NCBI GenBank assembly: GCA_910587445.1
Contig: CAJULE010000037.1
Span: forward strand, 1-15,527
Direction of reading: 5' to 3'
Origin: an uncultured Christensenellaceae bacterium
GTDB lineage: Bacteria; Bacillota; Clostridia; Christensenellales; Pumilibacteraceae
Length of the DNA: 15,527 bases
The position numbers and the translations under genes are program-made. Shown here one piece after another: positions 6,091-12,956 of this stretch. The notes below the pieces were generated by a model. That model was not told where the DNA came from and made no database searches. It was given only the letters and a program-made list of their open reading frames with translations. Numbering within the stretch: position 1 is the first letter of the stretch; each line of letters begins with the position of its first letter.

Positions 6091-6220
6091 GTGTCACAAG
6101 TGTCGTATGTGTCGAGATATGACACTTAAACACACCGACACTAACTCACTCTTGTGGATTTATCTGTTTTTTCTTCGACACTTGCGACGCTTACGACACA
6201 TACTTCTTTATAAGCGACGC
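6091..6220. repeat. Iteron-like cluster: two opposed arrays of 9-bp repeats; candidate replication origin
   Basis: The core GTGTC starts at 6091, 6100 and 6109 on the plus strand, exactly 9 bp apart (units AAGTGTCAC, AAGTGTCGT, ATGTGTCGA). The opposite orientation appears as GACAC, GACGC and GACAC at 6177, 6186 and 6195, again exactly 9 bp apart. Single inverted copies lie at 6121 and 6137, and a further GACGC at 6216. An AT-richer stretch (about 6142-6176) lies between the arrays. The cluster fills the 157-bp gap behind the primase-helicase gene, the only sizeable gap in the replication operon. This is the pattern of an initiator-bound origin; an operator is the alternative. Confidence 0.6.
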
Positions 6221-6224
6221 TTTT

Positions 6225-8189
6225 TCAGTCGTTCTCTCCGTCGTATATCGTCCGTTGATAGCCATACGGCATATTCCTTACGATTCGCTTGAACGTGTGC
6301 GTTCGCGTTGCGCTCCGTGTCACGGTGTGTTCTATATCGTCGCAATGCAATCGGTATTCGTACTTGCTGATGAGTTTGCCTACTCCCGTCGCGGACTCGG
6401 CAAGTTGTTTGCCTGTAACATCGTACACCGCCTTCATCAATTCCGCCGCCGTGCCTTTCCATCCGCCCATAGGATTCCGTTTGATGAGTTCTTTTATCGT
6501 GATGACAATGGGACTGTTCTCGTACTCTTGGCGTTCTTTCTTTGCTTCGACTTCTTCCGCCGTGCCGCGCACTTCCCAAAGGTAATCGTACTTATTGAAC
6601 TGCACGACAATGGACGATTGCTCGATATCTCGCCCGGTCATACTCATCGTTGCATCTTCGTCGGTACGCTTTTTCTTGGATATAACGAATACGGTGTCCG
6701 CCGCCCCCATCAATGCGGTACTGCCGCTTATCATGTTGTAGACATCGGACTCGTCAGCCATTTTCCGCAAGTGATGGACGAACAGCATTGTGATGTGGTT
6801 TTTGTCGGCAAAGCGTTTGAGTTCGCCCATTTCGCGGTAGTCTATGGAGTACATCGATTCTTTGCTCGACGGCTTGCCACGCACCTTTTGCAACGTGTCG
6901 ATTATAACGAGTTTGATGTTCGGGTATGTCTTTATCTCATCGACCACGCGCTCCATAAAGCCGTTATCGATCGGGTCGGCGTCGAGTGCGAAATGCACCC
7001 CGCTCGGTGCGCGTTTGCCTTTGAGCATTTTTTGCATACGGTCTTTAAGCCGCGCCTTGCTGTCTTCGAGCGCATAATACAGACACTCGCATTTCTTTGT
7101 GGCGTATCCCAAGAATTCGTTGCCCTCGGCTACTGCCATACACAGTTGCAACATCATCCACGACTTGCCGAGCTTCGACGGCGCACACAACAATGCGAGT
7201 CCTGTCGGGAGCATACCGTCCACGATCCACGTCGGCGGCGCGACTTCTTCATCTTGTAATTCCGATGCGGTGAAACTGTCTTTCGCCGTGGCGTACTTTT
7301 TCTTGGCGGCGGTCTTTGCCGCTTTGAGATTGCGTTCGAGTCGCGATTTGTTTTTGAGCAGTAGTTCGTTCGGGTCTTTGCACTCCCCGGCAATATTGTA
7401 AACGTCATACTGCACGTTGAGTTCGAGTAACATTGCGGCGAGATCGCCGCTTGCCTTTTTCCCTGCGTCGTCGTTATCGAGTGCAAGGATGAGCGTTGCC
7501 GTCGGCTTTTTGTTCTTTACGGCGTGGATGAGTTTATTGATGTTGCCCACGCCGCACAGCGCGATTGCCGGGGAACCGCACTGCATGATAGAGAGCGCGC
7601 AAATCGGAGACTCGACAACTGCGATGGGCGTTTTAGCCTTGTACAGCATATCTCCGTTAAACAGCGGCTCGGCTCCTGCATCTTCCGTTTTCGGCTTGTA
7701 GAATTTTTTATCAATCACGCTCCGCGTTTGATAGTATGTAAGTTTCGACGAGTACGGAATGACCGCCGCCTTGCGGTATGCGTCATACCCCAAGCAATAT
7801 TTCTTGACGGTTTCGGCGGTCAAACCGCGTCGTGCGAAATAATCCGTTTGCGAAACATCGGCGATGCATTTTTTTAGGTAAGCCTTGATGTCGGGTTTGC
7901 TTGGTTTCGTTATTTCGCCTATGTCGATATGAAACATCTCCGCAAGCAGTTTCGCCGCTTCGAGCGGCTCGATGTTTTTCAGTTTCGACACGAACGCTAT
8001 GACGTCGCCCGTCGCGCCGCACCCAAAGCAAGTGAAGATGTTGGTTTTGCGATCCACGGAGAAGGACGGCGTTTTTTCGTTATGAAACGGACACAGCCCT
8101 TTGTCTTTGCTGTTGAGCTGTACTCCGAACTGTGCTACCGCGTCCGCGATATGCACTTGCGTTTTTACTTTTTCGAATATGTCCGTCAT
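6225..8189 (-). CDS. Bifunctional DNA primase-helicase (CHC2 zinc, TOPRIM, RecA-like ATPase)
   Basis: A 654-residue replication protein. Domains in order: a CHC2-type zinc finger with CPFH (33-36) and CFGC (54-57) around PSFS; a TOPRIM primase core with VVESP (Glu193) and LILALDNDDAGKKA (233-246) carrying the metal-binding aspartates; and a RecA/AAA_25-like ATPase with Walker A APSKLGKS (336-343) and Walker B KLVIIDT (426-432). The C-terminus may bind DNA. Function: primer synthesis and unwinding at the phage fork, comparable in plan to T7 gp4. The start at 8189 follows GGAG, with the upstream stop overlapping closely. The gap behind it holds the iteron-like repeats, in keeping with replication. 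No truncation is visible and the length is normal. Confidence 0.94.
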   Translation of the reverse strand: MTDIFEKVKTQVHIADAVAQFGVQLNSKDKGLCPFHNEKTPSFSVDRKTNIFTCFGCGATGDVIAFVSKLKNIEPLEAAKLLAEMFHIDIGEITKPSKPDIKAYLKKCIADVSQTDYFARRGLTAETVKKYCLGYDAYRKAAVIPYSSKLTYYQTRSVIDKKFYKPKTEDAGAEPLFNGDMLYKAKTPIAVVESPICALSIMQCGSPAIALCGVGNINKLIHAVKNKKPTATLILALDNDDAGKKASGDLAAMLLELNVQYDVYNIAGECKDPNELLLKNKSRLERNLKAAKTAAKKKYATAKDSFTASELQDEEVAPPTWIVDGMLPTGLALLCAPSKLGKSWMMLQLCMAVAEGNEFLGYATKKCECLYYALEDSKARLKDRMQKMLKGKRAPSGVHFALDADPIDNGFMERVVDEIKTYPNIKLVIIDTLQKVRGKPSSKESMYSIDYREMGELKRFADKNHITMLFVHHLRKMADESDVYNMISGSTALMGAADTVFVISKKKRTDEDATMSMTGRDIEQSSIVVQFNKYDYLWEVRGTAEEVEAKKERQEYENSPIVITIKELIKRNPMGGWKGTAAELMKAVYDVTGKQLAESATGVGKLISKYEYRLHCDDIEHTVTRSATRTHTFKRIVRNMPYGYQRTIYDGEND

Positions 8190-8190
8190 C

Positions 8191-8559
8191 CTATTTCTCC
8201 GTTTCCTGCAAGACTATCCACCGTATCTCGATTTTTCGTTTACGCGCATAGTCGATTTCCTTGCGCATACCTTTTGTTATGTTCGTACCGAATACCCACA
8301 GTTCGGTGCAATGCTCCAAAAGTGCGAGCCCCATTGCCATTCCATCATTTCGCTCTTTCGGGTTATTATCGTCGAGAAATTGCGTAAAGATGGTATGCGG
8401 GGCAAGCGGTATGCACCCTTGACTGTAAGCGTACCGCGCATAATAATTCGCTTTTTCTATGTTACGCTTTACGTCGCCTTTGAGCGGCGAGCAGATATAA
8501 ATCAAAGACTTGGGCGGCGGTCTTCCCACCGCCCGTACCTTATCATCTTTACTCTTCAT
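8191..8559 (-). CDS. DUF4406-like (nucleoside deoxyribosyltransferase-fold) phage protein
   Basis: A 122-residue protein with SLIYICSPLKGD (residues 18-29), then NIEKANYYARYAYSQGCIPLAPH, GMAMGLALLEHCTELWVFG and GMRKEIDYARK. This order (S-P-x-x-G-D strand, A-R-x-A-x-x-x-G, L-x-x-C-x-E-x-W-V-F-G, M-x-x-E-I) is that of DUF4406-type proteins. They are predicted to share the fold of nucleoside 2-deoxyribosyltransferases and are frequent in Firmicutes phages. Whether it acts on nucleotides is untested here. The start overlaps the end of the preceding gene by 11 bases, and the primase gene follows after one base, so it is part of the replication operon. Confidence 0.85.
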   Translation of the reverse strand: MKSKDDKVRAVGRPPPKSLIYICSPLKGDVKRNIEKANYYARYAYSQGCIPLAPHTIFTQFLDDNNPKERNDGMAMGLALLEHCTELWVFGTNITKGMRKEIDYARKRKIEIRWIVLQETEK

Positions 8560-9250
8560 CGAGCGCCGTGACCTTATTCGCCATCGCCTTGACTTGTTCG
8601 CTCATCGGCGTGATTGCCGCAAGTTCTTCGCTCGTCAACTCCCTGTCCACCCCGAACACCGCCTGCGAGTAGTTGATGCCGCCGCTGTTCTGCGCTTTCT
8701 TGAGCGTGAACTTCGTGACCACGCTGTTGGTCTTTTTGCCCTTGGAAAGAAGGCGCATCACATACTTGCTGAATTCGCTGAGGCTGCCCGTGGGCAACGA
8801 CAGAATGATGGGAAGTTGCTCGCCCTCGCGCAAGAGATAGATGCGGCGTTTCTGCTTGCAAGCCTTCGCGCCGTTCTTGCCGCTGCCGAACTTATTGAAC
8901 GGACAGTCGGCGCACGACTTGACCTCGCCCGTTTCTCCGTCGATACCGATATGACCGTCCATACTGCCGCAGTCGGGCGGATTGTTGCCTCCCGTGTACT
9001 CCTCTTTGTAGTAGCAGTTGATGGGATGGTGATGCAGTATAACCGCCTTGAACTCCTTGACGGTGTCGGGCGAGTCGGGATCGTCGCCCGGCACTTCGAA
9101 CGCCAAGCCGCCGCCCGACGGAATTTTGATGCGGTCGAACGACAGATTGAGTCCGTCGAGTTCTTCGGCGAGAATGCTGCCGAGATCCACGCCGCCCATG
9201 TACTGCGCTACCGCGCTGTTGCCTTCGCTTTTCACGATTTCGTTTGCCAT
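8549..9250 (-). CDS. Conserved phage replication-operon protein with a four-cysteine cluster
   Basis: A 233-residue protein without a family name I can give with certainty. I choose the ATG at 9250, as the reading from 9268 would start inside the ribosome binding site GGAGG. Visible: an N-terminal SVAQ-like region (AVAQYMGGVDLG), a strand-rich part KEFKAVILHHHPINCYY, a probable metal cluster C94, C113, C116, C131 (SCADCPFNKFGSG...KACK), then RRIYLLREGEQLPIILSLPTGSL and a charged C-terminus. The CADCP...KACK...LYLLREG plan recurs in Clostridia phage proteins next to primase genes. A single-stranded-DNA binding or recombination role is my guess from position and cluster, not shown by sequence. 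Confidence 0.72.
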   Translation of the reverse strand: MANEIVKSEGNSAVAQYMGGVDLGSILAEELDGLNLSFDRIKIPSGGGLAFEVPGDDPDSPDTVKEFKAVILHHHPINCYYKEEYTGGNNPPDCGSMDGHIGIDGETGEVKSCADCPFNKFGSGKNGAKACKQKRRIYLLREGEQLPIILSLPTGSLSEFSKYVMRLLSKGKKTNSVVTKFTLKKAQNSGGINYSQAVFGVDRELTSEELAAITPMSEQVKAMANKVTALDEE

Positions 9251-9269
9251 TGTCTTTCTATCCTCCAAA

Positions 9270-10292
9270 TTAATATTTTTTAGACTTGGTCATGCGGATA
9301 CTGTTCTTTTCCGCTATCTTGATGAGCCCTTCCAACCATTCGGGCAAGGCTCCGCCGTTTTCGGTCATAAGTTCTTTGACCGTTGCCGACAACGTCTTGC
9401 TGTTTATGCTGAAAAGGTCGTCGTATCCGTTCGAGCGCATCGCATCCCACAGTTCAGGTTTGCGGTCGGGCTCGGCGGACGGATACTCTTGCACCACGAG
9501 CGAGAACGTCGTACCGTCGCGCTTGAACGAGGTCAATTCTTCGGTCGTCATTATGCCGATCATCTCGGTCGTAACGCCGTCGATTTCTTCCTCGATTTTT
9601 TTCGCCTCGGCATCAAGTTCGCTCTTTCTCTCTTTCAGCAATTTCAGCGTGTCCGAGAGTTCCAACAGTTTGTTATTCAATTTATTCCTACCTCCTTTTT
9701 TTATAGCGTCGTCAATGGGAATTCCTTTTTTCAGTCGTTCGGCTACCGTGCTGCGCGGCTGTCCGTAAATGCGGCACAGTTCGGCGAGCGTGAATTCTTT
9801 GCCGTACAATGTGTACTTCTTCGTTTTGCCCGTATTGCGATGTTGCCGGGCGGCGGTTATCCACTCACAGTTGGACGGACAATAGTTGCCGTCGTTATCC
9901 TTGCGCTCGATGGTCAGTCCGTCCTTATATCCGTTCGACATCGCCCAATAAAAGAATGGCTCGAACTCCGCCCACTCGTCGCACACGGTTATTCCGCGTC
10001 CGCCGTAGTAGCGATAGTCCTTGTTCTTCGGATTGGCACACCGCTGTTTCATATTCTGCCAGATGCGGTGCAAGCGCAGTTCGCTGTTCGGCAAAGTCTT
10101 TCGCATTTGTTTATAGCATCCGCACGACAGCGTATGTCCGCGCGTTAAGTCCGTACCGCGCACGATTGCCGTACCGCCGCATTCGCAGTTGCATAACCAC
10201 ATCACAGCCGTGTTCTTTCCGTGCGGCGGCAACTTCTCCACCGCTGTCAGCCGCCCGAACTGCATTCCCGTCAAATCGTTAATCTTGCCCAT
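9270..10292 (-). CDS. HNH/AP2-type homing-like endonuclease fused in frame to a coiled-coil phage protein
   Basis: A 340-residue protein in two parts. Residues 1-~200 are a phage HNH/AP2-type endonuclease: FGRLTAVEK, a zinc knuckle CNCECGG...SCGC (35-58), LHRIWQNMKQRCANP, YGGRGI and the core LTIERKDNDGNY followed by CPSNCEWITAARQHRNT, then an HTH-like region (FTLAELCRIYGQPRSTVAERL). Residues 205-340 form a different protein: a coiled coil (LLELSDTLKLLKERKSELDAEAKKIEEEI), then IGIMTTEELTSF, a strand, and GYDDLFSINSKTLSATVKELM ending PEWLEGLIKIAEKNSIRM. I have no name for it. The junction is a strong ribosome binding site translated as KKGGRNK. I infer that a mobile endonuclease gene became joined to a resident gene. 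The start at 10292 has GGAGG and overlaps the SNF2 gene by 14 bases. Confidence 0.82.
   Translation of the reverse strand: MGKINDLTGMQFGRLTAVEKLPPHGKNTAVMWLCNCECGGTAIVRGTDLTRGHTLSCGCYKQMRKTLPNSELRLHRIWQNMKQRCANPKNKDYRYYGGRGITVCDEWAEFEPFFYWAMSNGYKDGLTIERKDNDGNYCPSNCEWITAARQHRNTGKTKKYTLYGKEFTLAELCRIYGQPRSTVAERLKKGIPIDDAIKKGGRNKLNNKLLELSDTLKLLKERKSELDAEAKKIEEEIDGVTTEMIGIMTTEELTSFKRDGTTFSLVVQEYPSAEPDRKPELWDAMRSNGYDDLFSINSKTLSATVKELMTENGGALPEWLEGLIKIAEKNSIRMTKSKKY
9678..9695 (-). promoter_or_regulatory. Internal ribosome binding site and TTG start at the HNH/coiled-coil junction
   Basis: AAAGGAGGT (core GGAGG at 9695-9691) lies 10 nt before TTG at 9680-9678, in frame with the 340-residue protein (codon 205). 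A product from here would be 136 residues and consist of exactly the coiled-coil protein without the HNH part. The TTG is immediately followed by AATAACAAA, a typical A-rich gene start. Confidence 0.62.
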
Positions 10293-11910
10293 TTAGCATT
10301 TGCCTCCAATTATCCACCATAAGATTGGCTATATCGCCTTTGTGCTTTAATGCGTGGAGTATTTTTTCATCCACCGTTCCCTTGCCGACAAGGTGGATGT
10401 ACAGACACTTTTCCGTCTGCCCGATGCGGTGTATCCGTGCTCGGCTCTGCTCGTAGTTCGCATACGAAAAATCGAGCGAATAAAAAACAGCGACATTGGC
10501 GGCGGTCAGCGTGAGCCCCATTCCCGTGGTTTGCAGTTGCCCGACGAAGACTTTGACCGATTGGTCTTCTTGGAATCGACTGACCTGCTCCGCGCGATCT
10601 TTCGTTGCGCCGTATATGAGCGAGTACGGAATTTTCTTTTCGTGGAGCATTTCCTCTATGCCCTCGATTTCGGGTACGAACCTTGCGAATACCACGACCT
10701 TTCGCCCTTCGTCCAAGCAGGCATCGATGATGTCTTCGAGCGCTTCGAGTTTTGCACTGCTGACCTGCTCGGCTTCGCCTTTTATATCGTCGCGGATAAA
10801 TCCGCCCGAACATTGGGACAGGCGCAAGAGCTGCGTCAGCACATTCCTTGCCGTTACTTCGCCGTTGTCGAGCTCGGCATAGCAGTCTTTTTCGATGCGC
10901 TTATAAATAGATTGCGCTTGCGGCTCCAACGGCACGATGCGCGTTTCGTCGATGAACGGTGGCAAGTCCACCGCATCCTCTATCTTGATTCGGAACGCCA
11001 CGCTATGCACCTTTGTCACAAGTTCCGCCATATGCCGATAGCCTATAATCATACGGTTTTGGTATCCGCCGAGTATGGCGTAGCGGTTACGGAATAGATA
11101 GAAACTCGTGCCGAGTATGCTGTCATCCAAAAACTTGTACTGCGAGAAAATGTCGAGCGGACTGCCTGTTATCGGTGTTCCCGTAAGTATCATATTGTAC
11201 TTGGTGAGCCGCCCCAATCGGTGCAAGGCTTTCGATTGCGACGCGCTCGGATTCTTTATCTTACTGCTCTCGTCGCATACAATGAGGTCGGGTTTCCACT
11301 TGGTTATTTCCGCCTCCAACCGCCAACAACTTTCGTAGTTCACGACGATGATTTGGAGTGCCTGTCCGTTCATAAAATCGAACGCCGACCGCTTCTTTTT
11401 CATCTCTCCGTCGAGTATAGTGAGCGCGTATTTGTAGTCGGCGAACTTACGAAACTCCTCTTCCCACACGCCGACAATCGACTTCGGACATACGATGAGC
11501 ATACGCTTGACGCCTTTCTCTTTTTCGAGCGTACCCGCTATCGCTATCGTCATCATCGTTTTGCCCGTTCCCATATCCGCGAGCAAAGCAACGCCTTTAC
11601 TTTTCTCGAACGATTGGAGCGCAAAGTCGTAAGCATTTTGCTGATGAACGTAGAGCTTTGCTTTGACTCTCGGTGCGGCGTGCGCACAAACCGCCACAAA
11701 TGCGTCACGTCGGCTTTTAAGCATCGCAGCGAGTGTTTTATCGAGTTCGCAACCTATGAGCGACAGCGTGGCGACATTTTCGCAACACAGCGGCACGACC
11801 CAACACTTATCTTCCGCATCATACTGTCTACCGTCTATCTCTTTTATGCTCTCGCGGTATAGGTATGAGTCGTAGATTCGGATGGTTTCGTTAGATTGGA
11901 CAGCGTACAT
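10279..11910 (-). CDS. SNF2-family DNA helicase/translocase
   Basis: A 543-residue superfamily 2 ATPase of the SNF2/DEAD-like type common in Firmicutes phages. An N-terminal region (IRIYDSYLYRESIKEIDGRQ, a HARP-like start) precedes motif I ADMGTGKT (111-118), motif II CDES (212-215) in place of DEAH, and motif III LTGTPITGSP (242-251). Late motifs follow: VFVGQLQTTGMGLTLTAANVA is motif V, and YEQSRARIHRIGQTEK is motif VI with the arginine finger. The family moves along double-stranded DNA or remodels forks. The gene overlaps the upstream small gene by 20 bases, with GGGAGG before its ATG, and the downstream gene by 14. No defect is visible. Confidence 0.95.
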   Translation of the reverse strand: MYAVQSNETIRIYDSYLYRESIKEIDGRQYDAEDKCWVVPLCCENVATLSLIGCELDKTLAAMLKSRRDAFVAVCAHAAPRVKAKLYVHQQNAYDFALQSFEKSKGVALLADMGTGKTMMTIAIAGTLEKEKGVKRMLIVCPKSIVGVWEEEFRKFADYKYALTILDGEMKKKRSAFDFMNGQALQIIVVNYESCWRLEAEITKWKPDLIVCDESSKIKNPSASQSKALHRLGRLTKYNMILTGTPITGSPLDIFSQYKFLDDSILGTSFYLFRNRYAILGGYQNRMIIGYRHMAELVTKVHSVAFRIKIEDAVDLPPFIDETRIVPLEPQAQSIYKRIEKDCYAELDNGEVTARNVLTQLLRLSQCSGGFIRDDIKGEAEQVSSAKLEALEDIIDACLDEGRKVVVFARFVPEIEGIEEMLHEKKIPYSLIYGATKDRAEQVSRFQEDQSVKVFVGQLQTTGMGLTLTAANVAVFYSLDFSYANYEQSRARIHRIGQTEKCLYIHLVGKGTVDEKILHALKHKGDIANLMVDNWRQMLNGQD

Positions 11911-12118
11911 TGATGCCCTCCCAATCGATGACCGGGAGCATTTCTTCCGCTCCGAACATTGCCATCAGCGTTGCGCTTTGCGCGTAGTCGAACTCCTCGC
12001 CCACAGCCAACATCCTCGCCAATTCATAAGCCGTAAGACCCAATTCCTTGGCTATAAACCGAAAGCCGACGTTCGATTTTTTCATTAGTGAAATGAATAA
12101 TTTTCTATGTACTTTCAT
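11891..12118 (-). CDS. Small Cro/XRE-like DNA-binding phage protein
   Basis: A 75-residue protein beginning at the ATG at 12118, whose A is shared with the TAA of the preceding regulator gene (TAATG); GGAGAAGG lies just upstream. After KVHRKLFISLMKKSNVG, the segment FRFIAKELGLTAYELARML (residues 19-37) has the spacing of a lambda-Cro/XRE helix-turn-helix. Then GEEFDYAQSATLMAMFGAEEMLPVIDWEGI resembles the dimerising tail seen in small phage XRE proteins. It would bind operator DNA and, being second in the early operon, may act as a Cro-like or excision regulator. The target is unknown. Confidence 0.7.
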   Translation of the reverse strand: MKVHRKLFISLMKKSNVGFRFIAKELGLTAYELARMLAVGEEFDYAQSATLMAMFGAEEMLPVIDWEGINVRCPI

Positions 12119-12447
12119 TACCTTCTCCTCGGCTCTTTGAATGTATTTAAGATTGACTGCATAATTGCGAGCCGCTCTCCTTCGAGCCCTTTTGATATGT
12201 CTTCCAACAATTCCGCCTGCTTGTCCGTTAGGCACTTTTTGCCTAACCTATACCCGTCGCTTACATAGACTCCGCCTCCTTTCCCCGGCACGGTGTAGAT
12301 GGGATAGGACAGTGTCATGTACTCGATATCTCGACGAATCGTGCGTTCGTTGACGCCGAACTCGGTCGCAAGATTTTCGACCGATTCGTGTCTGCGTTCG
12401 CATAAAACTTCGAGTATTTCTTGTCTGCGTTCGAGAGCGCTTTGCAC
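12118..12447 (-). CDS. DeoR/WYL-type HTH regulator lacking an effector domain
   Basis: A 109-residue protein. I choose GTG at 12447 because AAAGGAGGTGG lies 8 nt upstream; a longer in-frame reading to 12504 has no ribosome binding site and would run into the palindrome. Residues 6-60 form a winged helix-turn-helix: RRQEILEVLCERRHESVENL, then ATEFGVNERTIRRDIEYMTL and YTVPGKGGGVYVSD. This is the N-terminal DNA-binding unit of WYL/DeoR regulators, but the WYL ligand-binding domain is absent and only a short helical tail (LTDKQAELLEDISKGL...IMQSILNTF) follows. First gene of the early operon, with a palindromic operator-like site 50 bp upstream, so autoregulation is plausible. Fold secure, target inferred. 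Confidence 0.83.
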   Translation of the reverse strand: MQSALERRQEILEVLCERRHESVENLATEFGVNERTIRRDIEYMTLSYPIYTVPGKGGGVYVSDGYRLGKKCLTDKQAELLEDISKGLEGERLAIMQSILNTFKEPRRR

Positions 12448-12455
12448 TGTTCTAT

Positions 12456-12466
12456 CCACCTCCTTT
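12456..12466 (-). promoter_or_regulatory. Ribosome binding site AAAGGAGGTGG that fixes the GTG start
   Basis: Near-complete complement of the 16S rRNA 3' end, 8 nt ahead of GTG at 12447. It decides for the 109-residue form of the HTH regulator over a 128-residue one. Confidence 0.8.
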
Positions 12467-12481
12467 GCCCTTGATGAGCGT

Positions 12482-12515
12482 ATTCTAACGGGTATTGCGG
12501 ACACCTAATGTCCGC
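12482..12515 (-). promoter_or_regulatory. Early-operon promoter/operator: palindrome GCGGACA-CCTAA-TGTCCGC
   Basis: A perfect 7-bp inverted repeat with a 5-bp spacer occupies 12497-12515. A -10-like TAGAAT lies at 12487-12482 (minus strand). The -35 window at normal spacing falls inside the palindrome and is poor (CATTAG), so a protein bound there would touch the promoter. The site is 50 bp ahead of the HTH regulator gene. The palindrome is certain; promoter and binding are inference. Confidence 0.5.
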
Positions 12516-12578
12516 TTATAAAAAGTTTTTCAAAAAATTTAAGATTGCTTAGCCGCGTTGCGCTTTTTTGATTTACGC

Positions 12579-12607
12579 TTGACAAGCCGTTCCCTTTGAC
12601 GTATAAT
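12579..12607 (+). promoter_or_regulatory. Perfect consensus sigma-70/sigma-A promoter on the plus strand
   Basis: TTGACA (12579-12584) and TATAAT (12602-12607) are separated by exactly 17 bp. Transcription would start near 12612-12614 and run away from the early operon, opposite to all protein genes. No protein gene follows, only a structured stretch closed by a terminator. Confidence 0.88.
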
Positions 12608-12613
12608 ATTAGT

Positions 12614-12798
12614 ACAGTGTTTGATGCTGGTAATCGAAGATTTCGCGCCCATTACCGTTTCATCTTCGCTGTGTCTTTTCGGTTTCGACATACAGAAAAT
12701 CGCATCTGCTGTATCTTTGAATGATGGAGTGCTGTCATAGAACAGGGTCTGCGTCCATCCGAAGCCAAACCGTCGCTTTACTGCGGCGGTTTATTTTT
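12614..12798 (+). ncRNA. Structured non-coding RNA, about 185 nt, family not recognised
   Basis: Bounded by a perfect plus-strand promoter and an intrinsic terminator. Inverted repeats along it: GGTAAT (12629-12634) with ATTACC (12651-12656); CGAAGAT (12635-12641) with ATCTTCG (12662-12668), interlaced with the former so that they form a pseudoknot or two alternative folds; ATACAG (12690-12695) with CTGTAT (12709-12714); and GATGGA (12723-12728) with TCCATC (12754-12759), enclosing CTGT/ACAG. It does not resemble tRNA, tmRNA, SRP RNA, RNase P or a riboswitch that I can recall, and the 5' and 3' parts do not form the long closing stem of 6S RNA. A 38-codon frame exists inside but has no ribosome binding site. 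A regulatory or host-directed phage RNA is possible. Confidence 0.62.
12767..12798 (+). terminator. Intrinsic terminator of the plus-strand RNA
   Basis: AAACCGTCGC (12767-12776) pairs with GCGGCGGTTT (12783-12792), ten pairs including one G-U, around a TTTACT loop, followed by ATTTTT. This is a good intrinsic terminator in the plus direction. Confidence 0.82.
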
Positions 12799-12800
12799 GG

Positions 12801-12860
12801 CAAAAGAAAAAGCCGCCGATAAGCGTACTCCCACTATGGGTTTCCGTTTATCGGCGGCTT
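12801..12860 (-). terminator. Strong terminator of the SOS-like operon with a nested hairpin
   Basis: A perfect 13-bp stem, AAGCCGCCGATAA (12810-12822) with TTATCGGCGGCTT (12848-12860). On the minus strand it is followed by TTTCTTTTG. The 25-nt loop contains a second small hairpin, CCCA-CTA-TGGG (12830-12840). It faces the terminator of the plus-strand RNA, so convergent transcripts are separated here. In the plus direction it lacks a good U-run. Confidence 0.82.
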
Positions 12861-12956
12861 CTCAATTTTCTTGGATCACCAATCCGATTTAAGTATTGGT
12901 CTGAATGGGTTTACACGGTACTATCTCAACCGACACCATCCGTCGATATACTGCTA

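Noticed and set aside
6255..7259. Long open frame on the plus strand (about 334 codons)
   Set aside because: It is antisense to the primase-helicase gene, whose zinc, TOPRIM and Walker motifs are intact. The plus-strand protein has no recognisable domain and no ribosome binding site.
9048..10148. Long open frame on the plus strand (about 366 codons)
   Set aside because: It runs antisense across the HNH fusion gene and the cysteine-cluster gene, is rich in Arg/Phe/His as antisense shadows are, and has no domain or ribosome binding site.
12624..12740. 38-codon frame MLVIEDFAPITVSSS... inside the plus-strand RNA, possibly a small toxin
   Set aside because: There is no ribosome binding site between the predicted transcription start and the ATG, no hydrophobic segment typical of type I toxins, and the same bases form stems. 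Kept only as an alternative explanation of the RNA.
12878..12900. ACCAAT/ATTGGT inverted repeat behind the SOS-like operon
   Set aside because: Six pairs with an 11-nt loop and no further signals; not distinguishable from chance.
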